64,000 nucleotides of DNA from Ignavibacteriota bacterium (GCA_013285405.1 CP053446.1:3581001-3645000); one strand, 5' to 3'. Numbered from the stretch's first letter, positions 28,796 to 39,888 are shown. The notes: generated from the sequence alone by a model not told the origin. Program-made: numbers and translations.

Positions 28796-28827
28796 TTTAT
28801 CTCCATAATCTTTTATGACTATAAATT

Positions 28828-31800
28828 TTATTTAAGAAGTATCATCTTCTTTATTGCGCAAAACTTTTCAGTTCTTAATTCATATATATACATTCCTGTT
28901 GCTACTCCACTTGCATTCCAGTTGTATTGATATCTTCCGGCTTGTAGTGATGTGTTTACAAGTTCTGCTACTTTTTCTCCCAATGCATTGTAGATACTTA
29001 GTTTTACATTTGCCATCTCCGGCAATGAGAACTCGATCATCGTGCTTGGGTTGAATGGATTCGGATAGTTCTGTTCAAGTGAATATACTGTCGGTAACAG
29101 TTCTCCTGATACCATCAGCTTCTCTATCGTTGATTCACTGATTTCTATTGATTCTCCATCCTTCAGATTTTCATTCAGCTTCTTGCCGCTCTCATCCATC
29201 AACCTGATATCCATTCCTTCTACTCTTACTGTCAATGGATATACTACTCCGCTCATCTCTATCGTCTTCACTGAGCTGCTCAGGTCTTCGGCTATTCTTC
29301 CACTCTCGTATCTGAAGTCATACATTCCTGCTGGTGGTGCTGGTGGTAATTCATACTGTCTTAAGTCAACCTGTCCATTCACTGCATACAGTGTGTAGCT
29401 TACTCCTGCTGCATCTGTTATCACTATTCTTCCCCAGTTCTCAGGGAAGTATTCTACTGGTTTGCTGTCTTTAGCAAACGATTCTGGTATGATTATCTGT
29501 CCTGCGCCTGTCAACTTTATCCAGTAACCAAATCCTGGATCTATTGTTGTTGCTACAGAATATCCACCTGAATATTTGTAGATCGGACCACTCTGTAGTC
29601 CTGGTGGATTTGTTGATACGTTCGCTGCTGTTACAATCAATTCATATCCGCCAATCATATTCCAGCCAATAGCTCCTGTTAATGGATCGTGTGCAACTAC
29701 TTGCAATCCACCTGCTGGCCATTCATCTCCTGTATTATAAGTCTGAGCTCCGTTATTCTTCATCCAGTATCCTATTCCAGGTGTTGCTGTGGTTACTGTT
29801 TGATATCCAGCATTATATTTATAAACTTCTCCAACTCTGCCTGGCCACCAATTTGCTACTCCCATTCCATTCGGATTTGTTCCCGGTACTGATACCATAT
29901 TCCAGCCATTGTTCACTGATACACTTAACTGAAAAGTATTATTAATATTCTCAACAACCTGAATAGTACCTTCAAATGGGATTACATTTCCTCCGCTTGC
30001 AGTAATATTTAATGAACCTATAACTGAAGTGGTAACATCAAGCATCAAAGTACCGTTAGCTGATGTAATTCCAACTACGTAAACATCTGCACCCGAAATA
30101 CAGACTAATAAATTTGCAACAGGTAAACCACTTCCTGCATAAGTAACTGTTATTTGCGGATGACTTGATCCAATTGCTATAGTATCAGTATAACTCACAT
30201 TTATGTTTTTCGGTGTATCTTTCCAAATGTGCAGGCTGGGGTCGCCAAGTATGTTATAAATCCGATAATGATAACCAACATAGGGATCCGTTCCTCCGAA
30301 AACTTCGTACATATAAAATTTGCCACGAAGAAGTGCTTCACCGGGACTTTCTAATCCTTCATTAAACATTCCCACATAAATTCCTTTATCAAGCTGATTA
30401 TTATAGGCTGTATGGGTATTAGAAGTTGGTCCAATAAAACTGCAGGCACCTCTAGGAGAGTTTTCATCACCGATTTCCAACCAGGCTTCACCAAAACTAT
30501 TATTACCGCCTGCAGTCCAGTTTGCAACTCCACATCCAATGCTTGTGACAAAAGTATTTTTTTGTCCGTTTGTTAACGCATTAACTTCGGATGTACTATA
30601 TGGAAAACAATCAGCCCACCATTGAGTGTACCATCCTTCACCTCTGTAATTTAACCATCCTCGCCCGGCATTAATCATATTGGAAATAGTTGTTACATTT
30701 CCGGGACAGGGGTAACCGTTATACATGGAATCTACGGAAATAAAATTTCCGCTTGTCAACATTATTTGAGCCGTAAATCTTTTCGTTTGTATCTGAGATT
30801 CGTAAGCATTGTTTGAACAGACAAGTGCTTTCCTGAACCAATTTGGATCAGCTGTATAAGGTACTTTTTCATAATTTATTAATTTATTTCTTATGTTACG
30901 CAACTTGCTGCTGCCCTGATTAGTAAACCTTCCAATTAACATTTCCGGGAAAAAATCGCTGCCTGTAATTTGTACGAAATAATCGTCGTATGGAAATGTC
31001 CAGCCATCTAAAGTTATATTTTGATGCGGTGCAACTCCATTATCACCAACGATTAAGATATGAGTTGGCGGAGCAGGCCATGTGCTATATGCGGTTGTGA
31101 TATAATTCTTAATCGGAACAGGATTAGATCCTGTTGCACCAATCTCACTGAATTTGACTACTTTTATAAATGTTCCTGTTTTATGGTTCCAATCAGCATA
31201 AGGTTGAAAACTTGTGACAAAAGAATCCGGCATGAAGCAAATCATTTTATCAATTCCCAGAACGTCCCCATTGTACTCTCTTTGCAAAACTTGCTGGTAA
31301 TTAAAAATTATACTTCTATACAAACGATCGAAAGATGGAGATATTGGTTTTTGTGGACTCAGTTTTGGATTTACACCTACACCATCACCATACTTAATTT
31401 TAACAGTAATAGAAGTCAGTGCTTCAATTTCTTTTTTTGCAGGTGAATATCTTATAGGAAAAATTGATACGCGCGCAATACGAAAATCTCTGAAAATTAC
31501 AGGGTCTTCTATTCGGACAAATTCAGAAGGATAAATATTATCTGAGTTATAAGCAGCAAAATTTTCTACAAATTGAGTTTCAGGTTTTCCTTCTGACCAG
31601 TTTTCTCTGACAGGCGGAATATTAATACTTTCAACTTTTTGAATATTACTTATTTCAATGACTTCAAAACTAATTGAACCTTGATCTGGTATCGCTAATA
31701 ATTTAGCTATGTGCGGGATTTCCGGTAAGCCAATTTCATTCGATATTCCAAGAGAACCAAGTTCAATTGATTGATACGTTTTACTTTCTGAATTGAACTC

Positions 31801-31977
31801 TCTGATCCTGAAACCAGAAAGATCGACTTTTAAGATTGTTTCGGATCGATCATCACTAATTATTTTCACAACTGGTGGTGAATCAGGAATTGAATTTTCA
31901 GTGAGCGAAACCCATTGTGCACGGGAGAAGTGATTGAAAGACAAAACGAGTAAAAACAGCAGTAGATGTTTTTTCAT
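28828..31977 (-). CDS. Secreted C25 (gingipain-like) cysteine peptidase homologue with cassette A
   Basis: 1049 residues. Signal peptide 1-21. Residues ~22-210 resemble the gingipain-type propeptide (EIGLPEIPHIAKLLAIP). The C25 domain (~215-600) includes ILIVGDNGVAP, DDYFVQITGSDFFPEMLIGRF, the Cys region TSIGCGVANW (C482) followed by SFGEAWL, and the region that normally holds the catalytic His. There the canonical GHG reads NYRGEG (443-448), i.e. Glu447 35 residues before Cys482, so cysteine-protease activity is doubtful unless another His serves. An Ig-like domain (~605-690), cassette A (~680-965) and the Por tail follow. AAGGA precedes the ATG. Confidence 0.85.
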   Translation of the reverse strand: MKKHLLLFLLVLSFNHFSRAQWVSLTENSIPDSPPVVKIISDDRSETILKVDLSGFRIREFNSESKTYQSIELGSLGISNEIGLPEIPHIAKLLAIPDQGSISFEVIEISNIQKVESINIPPVRENWSEGKPETQFVENFAAYNSDNIYPSEFVRIEDPVIFRDFRIARVSIFPIRYSPAKKEIEALTSITVKIKYGDGVGVNPKLSPQKPISPSFDRLYRSIIFNYQQVLQREYNGDVLGIDKMICFMPDSFVTSFQPYADWNHKTGTFIKVVKFSEIGATGSNPVPIKNYITTAYSTWPAPPTHILIVGDNGVAPHQNITLDGWTFPYDDYFVQITGSDFFPEMLIGRFTNQGSSKLRNIRNKLINYEKVPYTADPNWFRKALVCSNNAYESQIQTKRFTAQIMLTSGNFISVDSMYNGYPCPGNVTTISNMINAGRGWLNYRGEGWYTQWWADCFPYSTSEVNALTNGQKNTFVTSIGCGVANWTAGGNNSFGEAWLEIGDENSPRGACSFIGPTSNTHTAYNNQLDKGIYVGMFNEGLESPGEALLRGKFYMYEVFGGTDPYVGYHYRIYNILGDPSLHIWKDTPKNINVSYTDTIAIGSSHPQITVTYAGSGLPVANLLVCISGADVYVVGITSANGTLMLDVTTSVIGSLNITASGGNVIPFEGTIQVVENINNTFQLSVSVNNGWNMVSVPGTNPNGMGVANWWPGRVGEVYKYNAGYQTVTTATPGIGYWMKNNGAQTYNTGDEWPAGGLQVVAHDPLTGAIGWNMIGGYELIVTAANVSTNPPGLQSGPIYKYSGGYSVATTIDPGFGYWIKLTGAGQIIIPESFAKDSKPVEYFPENWGRIVITDAAGVSYTLYAVNGQVDLRQYELPPAPPAGMYDFRYESGRIAEDLSSSVKTIEMSGVVYPLTVRVEGMDIRLMDESGKKLNENLKDGESIEISESTIEKLMVSGELLPTVYSLEQNYPNPFNPSTMIEFSLPEMANVKLSIYNALGEKVAELVNTSLQAGRYQYNWNASGVATGMYIYELRTEKFCAIKKMILLK

Positions 31978-32359
31978 TTTTGGAATCCTTAGTTATTGGA
32001 AATTATTTTGAATTATGTTTTAATAAAATATTAATTGATTTCATGAAATTTTATTTAATAAAATAATTTTGAACATATTACAAGGAAAAATATCTAATTG
32101 TTGCCCATATAATTACAATAATTTTCAAGCACAATTTATAAGCAAATATGTGCCAATCCTTGACGATTAATTTTTCGTCAACAAATTAGATATTCAGTAA
32201 TGATACTTTGAATAATTTTAGCGCTAAACGGATAAATTAATAACAATAATTCTCAAATGAATACTTCATGAATTGCTTACGAGGGAATAGCTGAGAATTT
32301 TTTTTCAAAAATTTTCGTAATAACAATCTCCCTCACTCTGCACAACTCAATAATAATAA
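31978..32359. other. AT-rich intergenic region before the C25 gene with inverted repeats
   Basis: No coding sequence is supported. It holds a 7-bp inverted repeat TTGACGA/TCGTCAA (32160-32166 and 32175-32181) and an 11-bp inverted repeat AATATCTAATT/AATTAGATATT (32089-32099 and 32184-32194) that encloses it. These could be operator or RNA-structure sites for the C25 gene, but no known family is recognised. Confidence 0.4.
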
Positions 32360-32385
32360 GTGCCCCGCCAGGATTGACGGAGCGC
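32360..32385 (-). terminator. Imperfect hairpin terminator
   Basis: Arms GTGCCCCG (32360-32367) and CGGAGCGC (32378-32385) pair with one mismatch and one G-U, 14 nt past the stop at 32399. On the minus strand a mixed ACTTATTATTATTG tract follows, so it is a modest terminator. Confidence 0.5.
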
Positions 32386-32398
32386 TTACAAGAAATCA

Positions 32399-35014
32399 TT
32401 ATTTTATTAACAACATCTTCTTAACTGAAACAAAGTTATCAGCTCTTAATTCATAGATATACATGCCTGTTGCCACTCCACTTGCATTCCAGTTGTATTG
32501 ATATTTTCCGGCTTGCAGTGATGTGTTAACCAACTCTGCAACCTTTTCTCCTAATGAATTGTAAATCGATAAGTTTGCATTTGCAACTTCTTCAGGCAGA
32601 GAGAACCCGATAACCGTACTTGGATTGAATGGATTGGGGTAGTTCTGTTCGAGTGAGTACACAGTCGGCAAAAATTCAACCGACACCAAAAGTTTATTCA
32701 ATATCGGATTATCGATTACTAGATCTTCTCCATCTTTCAGAGTTATATTTAAATTCTTTCCACTCTCATCCGTCAACCTGATACCCATGCCTTCTGCTCG
32801 CACTGTTAAAGGATATGTTACTCCTGCCATATCTATCGTCTGCATTGAATTGTTGATATCCTCCGCTATCCTTCCGCTTCCAAATCGAATATCAAATGAA
32901 CCGGCTGGAGGTAACGGTGGTAGTTCGTAAAGGTTCAGATCAACATCACCGTTTACAGAATACAATGTAAAATTTTTCCCGGCTGCATCGATAAAAGTAA
33001 TTCTTCCCCAATCATCTTTAAACCATTCTATAATTTCATTATTACTTTTTAATGAAGCATCAGGAATAATTATTTGCCCATCTCCTGAAAGTTTTATCCA
33101 GTAACCATTTCCGGGTTCTAAATTTGATGTTGTAAAATAGCCGCCAGAATAACCATAGACTGGTCCATTTATTAATCCGGGCGGGATTGTTGTTAAACCT
33201 GCAGCAGGAACAATTTCTTCATAAGCCCCGAATATATTCCAACCATTTGAAGCGTTGATTGGATCATGACGCACGATTCGTATTCCTTCAGCCGGCCATT
33301 CATCACCAGTATTATAAGTGTTTGAACCAAGGTTTTTCATCCAGTAACCTTTTCCTGGAATCAAATTAGTCGTAGAAAAATATCCTGTACCAGGAACATA
33401 TCTCCAGACGTTTGCCGCCGGATCTCTGTGTGACCACCAGCTATCCACGTTTTGTGCACCAGGAAGCAATCCAGGTATTGAAATCATATTCCATCCATTT
33501 TCAATATCCAATGATAGCTGAAAAGTTGTAACACCAAGAAAAGAATATATTACTCTCAAATAGGGTTTGTTAGCTTCTGCCCATCCATGGAATTTTACGA
33601 AGTAGTTAGTACTAAAATCAAAATCAACAATTCCTATTGCGAACCAATTTTTTGATAATGCATTTTGTAAATCTACCGTAACCGTTGAGCCTAAAGTTCG
33701 TGTGATCCAATTATTATTTAAATTACCTGATTCAAGGTTATAGCTGTACGCAATACCTTGACCTGAATGAGTACTTACCTGATTAAAAATTGTTGATGCA
33801 GGATCAGTTATCGGATTGACATTTCCCATTGGAGTTATTGACCAATAAGGCCAGCTATTTTCATATAGGTAACCATTAAATATCACAGAGTTTATAGTTA
33901 CATTATTAGGAATAGCACTTATATCAAATGCCATCCATCCAAGCTCAGTGTTATAACTATTGACCAAACTTATCTGTGTCTTGCTTGATGTATTACAGGT
34001 TCCGGTCCAGTTGTTTAAATTTTGCGGGTACACATCCATAGTATCAATAATTATATTGGTATCCTGAACTGTAGTAAATGTCCAGAGAGGACTTTGAACT
34101 TCGCAAGTATCATCTTTGCTTACGATGTACCAACCATATTGAGTAGCATAGTTCAAAGTTCCAAGCGGCCAGGAAGATATAATGGGTCCGTCATAAAGCT
34201 TGAGTAATCTGTTATCAGGTCCAAACCAAACTTCAACGAAATCTGTTGCTGCACCATTGTTCCAGCCAAGATTAATTCCTGAAACCTGGATATTAGCTTG
34301 TAAGTCTGGTGGATTTGGATTTGAAGCTGGTTCAACCGGGCAAGGATCACCTTTATATCCATTAAGTCGAAAAGACATATCATAATATGGTGTAGATCCA
34401 ACATTACAATTTGTTAATCTATATCCCCATGAAGTACAAGAATTAATCCAGCCTCCACCGGGATTCTGCCAAACAGATTCTGTGCTGCTCTGTAATTGTT
34501 CCGTCCAACCCCATTGTCCAACTGCTGAATCCATATTAGTTTGAACTGATAACCAATATACACCAGGCGGTAATGTTATTGGTGAAATTAGATTTATTAC
34601 AAATGAACCCGTTGAAATACCTGCTGATGGAACAATATCTGATCTGCTAGCTTGAATAGAACCTGGAAAACCAAGACTATCATTATAAAACCAAATATTA
34701 ACTGAATTAGCGGGACCTGTTCCATTAAAGTAAACTCCGGATACGTCTATTGATTCTATAGTCCAGCTATCATCTCCAACTGGAATAATAAAATCATCAG
34801 CGATCTGGTTATCATATACGTTGTAAGTTGTATCAAAATTTTGAGATGTTATACTATTGGAGCCAAAGTTATTCATTTGTTCATAAAGAATAACTCCTGC
34901 AGTTTTATTGTTGAACTGACTGACTTTGATCTTTTGTGAATGATAATTCTGAGAATAAATTGAGATTGATAAAAAACTTAAAATAATAAAATTAAAAAAG
35001 TAAAATTTATACAC
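32399..35014 (-). CDS. Secreted adhesin-like protein with divergent cassette A and T9SS tail
   Basis: 871 residues. The start is a GTG at 35014 with AAGGGAGGG just upstream, giving a signal peptide (MYKFYFFNFIILSFL..., to ~21). Residues ~35-220 form a domain with IADDFIIPVGDDSW and PPGVYWLSVQ, matching the N-terminal VADDFTVPVG domain of the kelch gene at 40293. Fibronectin-like and DNRLRE-like beta segments follow (~225-490). Cassette A begins at ~495 but is the most diverged copy (WWSHRDPAANVWRYVPG; ELPPLPPAGSFDIRF), whereas the last ~85 residues of the Por tail return to the common form, a sign of local sequence exchange. No catalytic motif is seen. Confidence 0.82.
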   Translation of the reverse strand: MYKFYFFNFIILSFLSISIYSQNYHSQKIKVSQFNNKTAGVILYEQMNNFGSNSITSQNFDTTYNVYDNQIADDFIIPVGDDSWTIESIDVSGVYFNGTGPANSVNIWFYNDSLGFPGSIQASRSDIVPSAGISTGSFVINLISPITLPPGVYWLSVQTNMDSAVGQWGWTEQLQSSTESVWQNPGGGWINSCTSWGYRLTNCNVGSTPYYDMSFRLNGYKGDPCPVEPASNPNPPDLQANIQVSGINLGWNNGAATDFVEVWFGPDNRLLKLYDGPIISSWPLGTLNYATQYGWYIVSKDDTCEVQSPLWTFTTVQDTNIIIDTMDVYPQNLNNWTGTCNTSSKTQISLVNSYNTELGWMAFDISAIPNNVTINSVIFNGYLYENSWPYWSITPMGNVNPITDPASTIFNQVSTHSGQGIAYSYNLESGNLNNNWITRTLGSTVTVDLQNALSKNWFAIGIVDFDFSTNYFVKFHGWAEANKPYLRVIYSFLGVTTFQLSLDIENGWNMISIPGLLPGAQNVDSWWSHRDPAANVWRYVPGTGYFSTTNLIPGKGYWMKNLGSNTYNTGDEWPAEGIRIVRHDPINASNGWNIFGAYEEIVPAAGLTTIPPGLINGPVYGYSGGYFTTSNLEPGNGYWIKLSGDGQIIIPDASLKSNNEIIEWFKDDWGRITFIDAAGKNFTLYSVNGDVDLNLYELPPLPPAGSFDIRFGSGRIAEDINNSMQTIDMAGVTYPLTVRAEGMGIRLTDESGKNLNITLKDGEDLVIDNPILNKLLVSVEFLPTVYSLEQNYPNPFNPSTVIGFSLPEEVANANLSIYNSLGEKVAELVNTSLQAGKYQYNWNASGVATGMYIYELRADNFVSVKKMLLIK

Positions 35015-35162
35015 ATGCCCTCCCTTTTAAATATTAATATTTTGTGATTGATATTTATTTAGCAAACTTAAAACCATAAAATCTGATAATATTCTGCATC
35101 CTATATTCAATATTTCATTGAGAAATTTTTAACCGTTTTTTTGTGATTTAAAAAGAAAAATT

Positions 35163-35186
35163 AAAGGCGGTCAAATGACCGCCTTT
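35163..35186 (-). terminator. Strong hairpin terminator after kelch gene 1
   Basis: Perfect 10-bp arms AAAGGCGGTC (35163-35172) and GACCGCCTTT (35177-35186), 4-nt loop, 14 nt past the stop at 35200, with T-rich flanks in both directions. The same stem core ends kelch gene 3 (46423). Confidence 0.85.
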
Positions 35187-35199
35187 ATTTTTATTTAGC

Positions 35200-38100
35200 T
35201 TACTTCAACAACAACATCTTCTTCACTGATACAAAATTATCTGTCCTTAATTCATAGATATACATTCCTGTTGCCACTCCACTTGCATTCCAGTTGTATT
35301 GATATTTTCCGGCTTGCAATGATGTGTTTACTAGTTCTGCTACCTTTTCTCCCAATGCATTGTAGATACTGAGTTTTACATTTGCCATCTCCGGCAACGA
35401 GAACTCGATCATCGTGCTTGGGTTGAATGGATTCGGATAGTTCTGTTCAAGTGAATATACTGTCGGTAACAGTTCTCCCGATACCATCAGTTTCTCTATC
35501 GTTGATTCACTGATTTCTATTGATTCTCCATCCTTCAGATTTTCATTCAGCTTCTTGCCGCTCTCATCCATCAACCTGATATCCATTCCCTCTACTCTTA
35601 CTGTTAATGGATATACTACTCCGCTCATCTCAATCGTCTTTACTGAACTGCTCAGGTCTTCGGCTATTCTTCCACTCGTGTATCTGAAGTCATACATTCC
35701 TGCTGGTGGTGCTGGTGGTAATTCATACTGACTTAAGTCAACCTGTCCATTTACTGCATACAGTGTGTAGCTCACTCCTGCTGCATCTGTTATCACTATT
35801 CTTCCCCAGTTCTCAGGGAAGTATTCTACTGGTTTGCTGTCTTTAGCAAACGATTCTGGTATTATTATCTGTCCTGCGCCTGTCAACTTTATCCAGTAAC
35901 CAAATCCCGGATCTATCGTTGCTGCTGCTGAATATCCACCTGAGTATTTATAGATTGGTCCACTCTGTAGTCCGGATGGTACGGTTGTTACAAGTGATGC
36001 TGTTGCTGCTATCTCATAGCCACCAATCATATTCCAGCCAATAGCTGCTGTTAATGGTGTGTGTGCAACTACTTGCAATCCACCTGCTGGCCATTCATCT
36101 CCTGTATTATAAGTCTGAGCTCCGTTATTTTTCATCCAGTATCCTACTCCAGGTGTTGCTGTGGTTACTGTTTGATAACCAGCATTATATTTATAAACGT
36201 CTCCAACTCTGCCTGGCCACCAATTTGCTACTCCCATTCCATCAGGATTTGTTCCCGGTACTGATACCATATTCCAGCCATTTAATAAGTTTATAGATAA
36301 CTGGAAGGTTGAGGAGCCACCTAAATTAACAGTATAAATCTGAGTTGAATCAGATACTACTGAACCAGTATATCCTGAAGCAACAATAAGTTTCCATACT
36401 GAGCCACTATTTACTGTTCCAAGCGAAGCGCCTAGAACGGGGTAAGGAACATCTGCTTGCTGAGTCCATGTATCTGAAGTTGGATTGTAAGTATATGTTG
36501 GGTTAGGATCAGCAGGTATCCAATCTACAGTAGGACTACCGTTTGCAACTATGATTTGATCTGTTCCCCAAGGCGCACCATCGAATCTATACATAGTACC
36601 TGGAGGATAAACCGCTGCTTCGGGTGAACGATGATCCTTTGTGGACGTATTAGGCTTTAACAGTTCATTCAGCCTGCCAGTATATTCAGAATATACTTGT
36701 TTCTGAATACCCGGATACGGATTAGCCATTGTAGTCCAGGTTATAAGTGCTGGATTTCCACCATCAATTGTTCCAACAAATACGGTGTTATAAATTGATG
36801 TTAAATCTGCACCGCCAACGTAAACCAGTTTGTTACCGGTTACCGAGAATGCACCACCAAATCTTGCAAGAGGCATTGATGTAGCTGTAGCCCAGGTATC
36901 AGTACCAACATCATAAACATATACTGAAGAGACTACTATACTACCTACAGCCACTCCTCCAGCAACATATATCTTATTGTTATATCCAACCGCTTTAACC
37001 CAACCAAGTGCTGTTGGTAATGGAGCAACGGTTGACCAGGTGTTTGCGGATATATCATATTTATAAATTGTGTTTATATATGTACCTGAAACCATATCTG
37101 CACCTGCAACAGCATAAACAAAATTACCAACTGTAGCAGAACCTAAAACAACTCTGCCTGCTGGTAATGAAGCTATCGGAGACCAGGTATTTGCAGCTAC
37201 ATCGTATTTGTAGCATTCAGTTCCAAGACCGGAGTTTGTGTTACCGCCTAAACTGTAAAGAATACCGTTAGCAGCTACACCAGTGCCTAAATAAGTACCA
37301 TCCGGGAATGTACTTCCGCCTGCCCATGAACCAGGATAAACTCCAACATTTTTATATAATGTATCATTTGAAGCATCACCATCAGTTCCTAACTGAGTAA
37401 ATACCTTTACTGTGTATTGACCTAATGATGCGTTCCAGCTATCAAATGTTACTTGCTGACTTGCACCAGGTGCAAGACTTGTTACTGTCTTTGTGGATGT
37501 GTAACCACCTGTAATATTCATCTGAACATTAAATGTGTTAGTGCTTGTTCCAAAATTCTTTACTGTAGCTTGTGGTGTAACTGAACCAGGTACAAGATTC
37601 GAAGCTACATCAATTGAGAAAGTACCAACGTCATTTGGTAATGGTATGGTTACAGCTACATCATCAATATAATAATAATCATATTGGAAATGATCTCCAT
37701 CTAATACCCATGCAATATATGTTATTGAACCAAGGTTATTTGAAATCGTAGTATTTACAGTTTCAGGTCCGACATTGCCACCGCCAGATACAAAGCTGTA
37801 AGATTCATCTGTCCAGGTTGTAGCATCAGTACTTGATTGTATCTTAAATGTAATACCAGCCCCGTAATCATCAAACAACTGTTTGAAGGCAAGTTTAAGA
37901 CTTGACATTCCAGATGTATTGATCGGACCAACGATTAATCTTGTTTGACCAACAAAACTAAACCATGTTGCCATCATTTCGTTTGGTGTTCCGCCTGCAA
38001 GAGCTGTTGTTGCTACAGACCAGTTAGAATTTGACTGAAACCATCCTGGTGGGAATGTAGCAATATCAAAGCTTTGAGTATAAGGTACACTTAACGGATT

Positions 38101-39888
38101 AATTTGTGTTGTAAATGAGGTAGGTCCTGCCCAGGCGCTGTAATTTCCTACTCCGCATTTTTGTCTTACATATACATCATAAGTTGTATATGCAGAAAGA
38201 CCACTAATCGTGTACGGATTTGTTGTTACATCACTTACAACCGTTCCGGTTCCAGCCGGATGACCGGGAGTTCCATAATCAATGTCAACTGTTGCAGCGC
38301 CGTTCCAGCCAATATTTGCTGATACATTTGTTAATCCGGTTGCGGTTATACCAGTCGGCATAGGGCAAGCAGGTGTTGGTTCAAATCTGAAATCATCAAA
38401 ACTTAAATACCATGGTACACTTGATGCATTAACTCTTATTGCAAAATAATATGTACCGGTAACTGATGGTACAAAAGTATAAATCTCCAGTTGATAATTT
38501 TTTGTTGTTAAATCAGTACTTATAACAAAAGAAGTTCCTAATTGAGTCGCACCTGTTGAATCCTGAATGGTGTTATAGAATACATCACCAGTCCAATCAT
38601 CATATGTATCGCCTGCCCAGTAAAAAGAAAAGTCATAAGAAGTACCGGCGGTTAGTTGGAACCCCGGTGACCAGATAAATTCATTTGTAGCTCCATAAGA
38701 CTCGCGCAAAAACTGAGCTCCAGTCCTTGCATCGGCGTCAAAAGTCGAGTTTGAGTTGTTCGTTGTTACCCAATCCCCATTCTGTTTAAACCAGCAGTTT
38801 GGAATCGCTGGTATTGTAACACTCTCGAAACCTTCAGTCCAGGGAAATGAAGTAACAGGTAAACAAAACGTTGTTGCACTTGTTTGAACACCAACAGAAT
38901 AATTACCACCACCGTAGCTAAATAATCTGTAATAATATGTTGTTGCCGGAGTCAAAGAAGTGTGTGAATATGGTGACGTCAACCCATTATACAATAATGT
39001 ACCGCCGGCAAAAGGTGTTCCAGGTGCTGGTGGTGCTCCAGAAGGAGTAGTAAATACACCAGTAGTGTTAAATACCATAACTACATTATTCCCTGCATAC
39101 GGCGTAAACGCAACATCTATCTGACTGCTGCTCATTGGTGTTGCTGTAACACCCGTAGGATTAAGTATTAATGGTGCTGTAAATGTGAAAGTCAGTCCGC
39201 TCGCTGGAACAGTTGTTGGATCAGAAGAATTAAAAAACATTGTTGCTGTATTAGTTGCACCAGCAACAGAATTAATCCACGACCCACCGCCAGTAAGAAT
39301 AGATCTGTTATTAAAATCTGTATTGGTTGCACCTCTTAAGCCGATCTGAGGATATGTTGCATTAGCTCCCGGAGTTATTGTCCCGCCATATACAAATTTA
39401 ATTGAGTTATCAGATGAATTCAGTCTCAATTGAAAACTAAATATTTCACCGGTAACGCTATATCTTCTAACATCCTGCCATTGCACTACGAACTCACTGC
39501 CAACAGTTTCATACCTTACTTCTGGTACACCTGATGCAGCATTTTGCAAGTCTCTTCCAAAAGGTGCAAATACACCGGGTGCAACAGCGGTACTGCTTAT
39601 TGGTGTGTAACCCAAGCTTACACTTCCTAAAGTAGCATAACCATTAGCAGTAATATAAATTGTTGTGTATGCCGTTCCACTGAAGGTAAAAGATGGCATT
39701 GTAACGGCAGTTGAAAAGTTATCATCAAATACTCCCGACCAAAGAACTGTACCGCCGGAGATCGGGGTATAAGTTCCTGCTGTCTGTGTAAAACCATAAC
39801 CTGATGCTTGTGCAAAAACATCCTGCACAAACAAAAAGGAAACAAGCAAGACAGCAGATAAAGTAAAGTTTAAAATATTTTTAAACAT
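35200..39888 (-). CDS. Kelch-repeat T9SS surface protein 1
   Basis: 1562 residues. Signal peptide ~1-26. Order of domains: a beta-sandwich with PVSGGTV/LWSGVFDD-type phrases (~40-240), fibronectin type III (~245-345), MAM-like domain (~350-510), fibronectin type III (~510-600), second MAM-like domain (~600-755), a CARDB-like domain (TPQATVKNFGTSTNTF, ~770-855), about six kelch repeats (~860-1190; YKYDVAANTWSPIASLP, YKYDISANTWSTVAPLP, YVYDVGTDTWATATSMP), cassette A (~1192) and the Por tail. GGAGGG precedes the ATG. The 5' untranslated region carries the leader element at 39935-40020, shared with the other two kelch genes. Likely a surface adhesin; kelch propellers usually bind sugars or proteins, but no ligand can be named. 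Confidence 0.87.
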   Translation of the reverse strand: MFKNILNFTLSAVLLVSFLFVQDVFAQASGYGFTQTAGTYTPISGGTVLWSGVFDDNFSTAVTMPSFTFSGTAYTTIYITANGYATLGSVSLGYTPISSTAVAPGVFAPFGRDLQNAASGVPEVRYETVGSEFVVQWQDVRRYSVTGEIFSFQLRLNSSDNSIKFVYGGTITPGANATYPQIGLRGATNTDFNNRSILTGGGSWINSVAGATNTATMFFNSSDPTTVPASGLTFTFTAPLILNPTGVTATPMSSSQIDVAFTPYAGNNVVMVFNTTGVFTTPSGAPPAPGTPFAGGTLLYNGLTSPYSHTSLTPATTYYYRLFSYGGGNYSVGVQTSATTFCLPVTSFPWTEGFESVTIPAIPNCWFKQNGDWVTTNNSNSTFDADARTGAQFLRESYGATNEFIWSPGFQLTAGTSYDFSFYWAGDTYDDWTGDVFYNTIQDSTGATQLGTSFVISTDLTTKNYQLEIYTFVPSVTGTYYFAIRVNASSVPWYLSFDDFRFEPTPACPMPTGITATGLTNVSANIGWNGAATVDIDYGTPGHPAGTGTVVSDVTTNPYTISGLSAYTTYDVYVRQKCGVGNYSAWAGPTSFTTQINPLSVPYTQSFDIATFPPGWFQSNSNWSVATTALAGGTPNEMMATWFSFVGQTRLIVGPINTSGMSSLKLAFKQLFDDYGAGITFKIQSSTDATTWTDESYSFVSGGGNVGPETVNTTISNNLGSITYIAWVLDGDHFQYDYYYIDDVAVTIPLPNDVGTFSIDVASNLVPGSVTPQATVKNFGTSTNTFNVQMNITGGYTSTKTVTSLAPGASQQVTFDSWNASLGQYTVKVFTQLGTDGDASNDTLYKNVGVYPGSWAGGSTFPDGTYLGTGVAANGILYSLGGNTNSGLGTECYKYDVAANTWSPIASLPAGRVVLGSATVGNFVYAVAGADMVSGTYINTIYKYDISANTWSTVAPLPTALGWVKAVGYNNKIYVAGGVAVGSIVVSSVYVYDVGTDTWATATSMPLARFGGAFSVTGNKLVYVGGADLTSIYNTVFVGTIDGGNPALITWTTMANPYPGIQKQVYSEYTGRLNELLKPNTSTKDHRSPEAAVYPPGTMYRFDGAPWGTDQIIVANGSPTVDWIPADPNPTYTYNPTSDTWTQQADVPYPVLGASLGTVNSGSVWKLIVASGYTGSVVSDSTQIYTVNLGGSSTFQLSINLLNGWNMVSVPGTNPDGMGVANWWPGRVGDVYKYNAGYQTVTTATPGVGYWMKNNGAQTYNTGDEWPAGGLQVVAHTPLTAAIGWNMIGGYEIAATASLVTTVPSGLQSGPIYKYSGGYSAAATIDPGFGYWIKLTGAGQIIIPESFAKDSKPVEYFPENWGRIVITDAAGVSYTLYAVNGQVDLSQYELPPAPPAGMYDFRYTSGRIAEDLSSSVKTIEMSGVVYPLTVRVEGMDIRLMDESGKKLNENLKDGESIEISESTIEKLMVSGELLPTVYSLEQNYPNPFNPSTMIEFSLPEMANVKLSIYNALGEKVAELVNTSLQAGKYQYNWNASGVATGMYIYELRTDNFVSVKKMLLLK

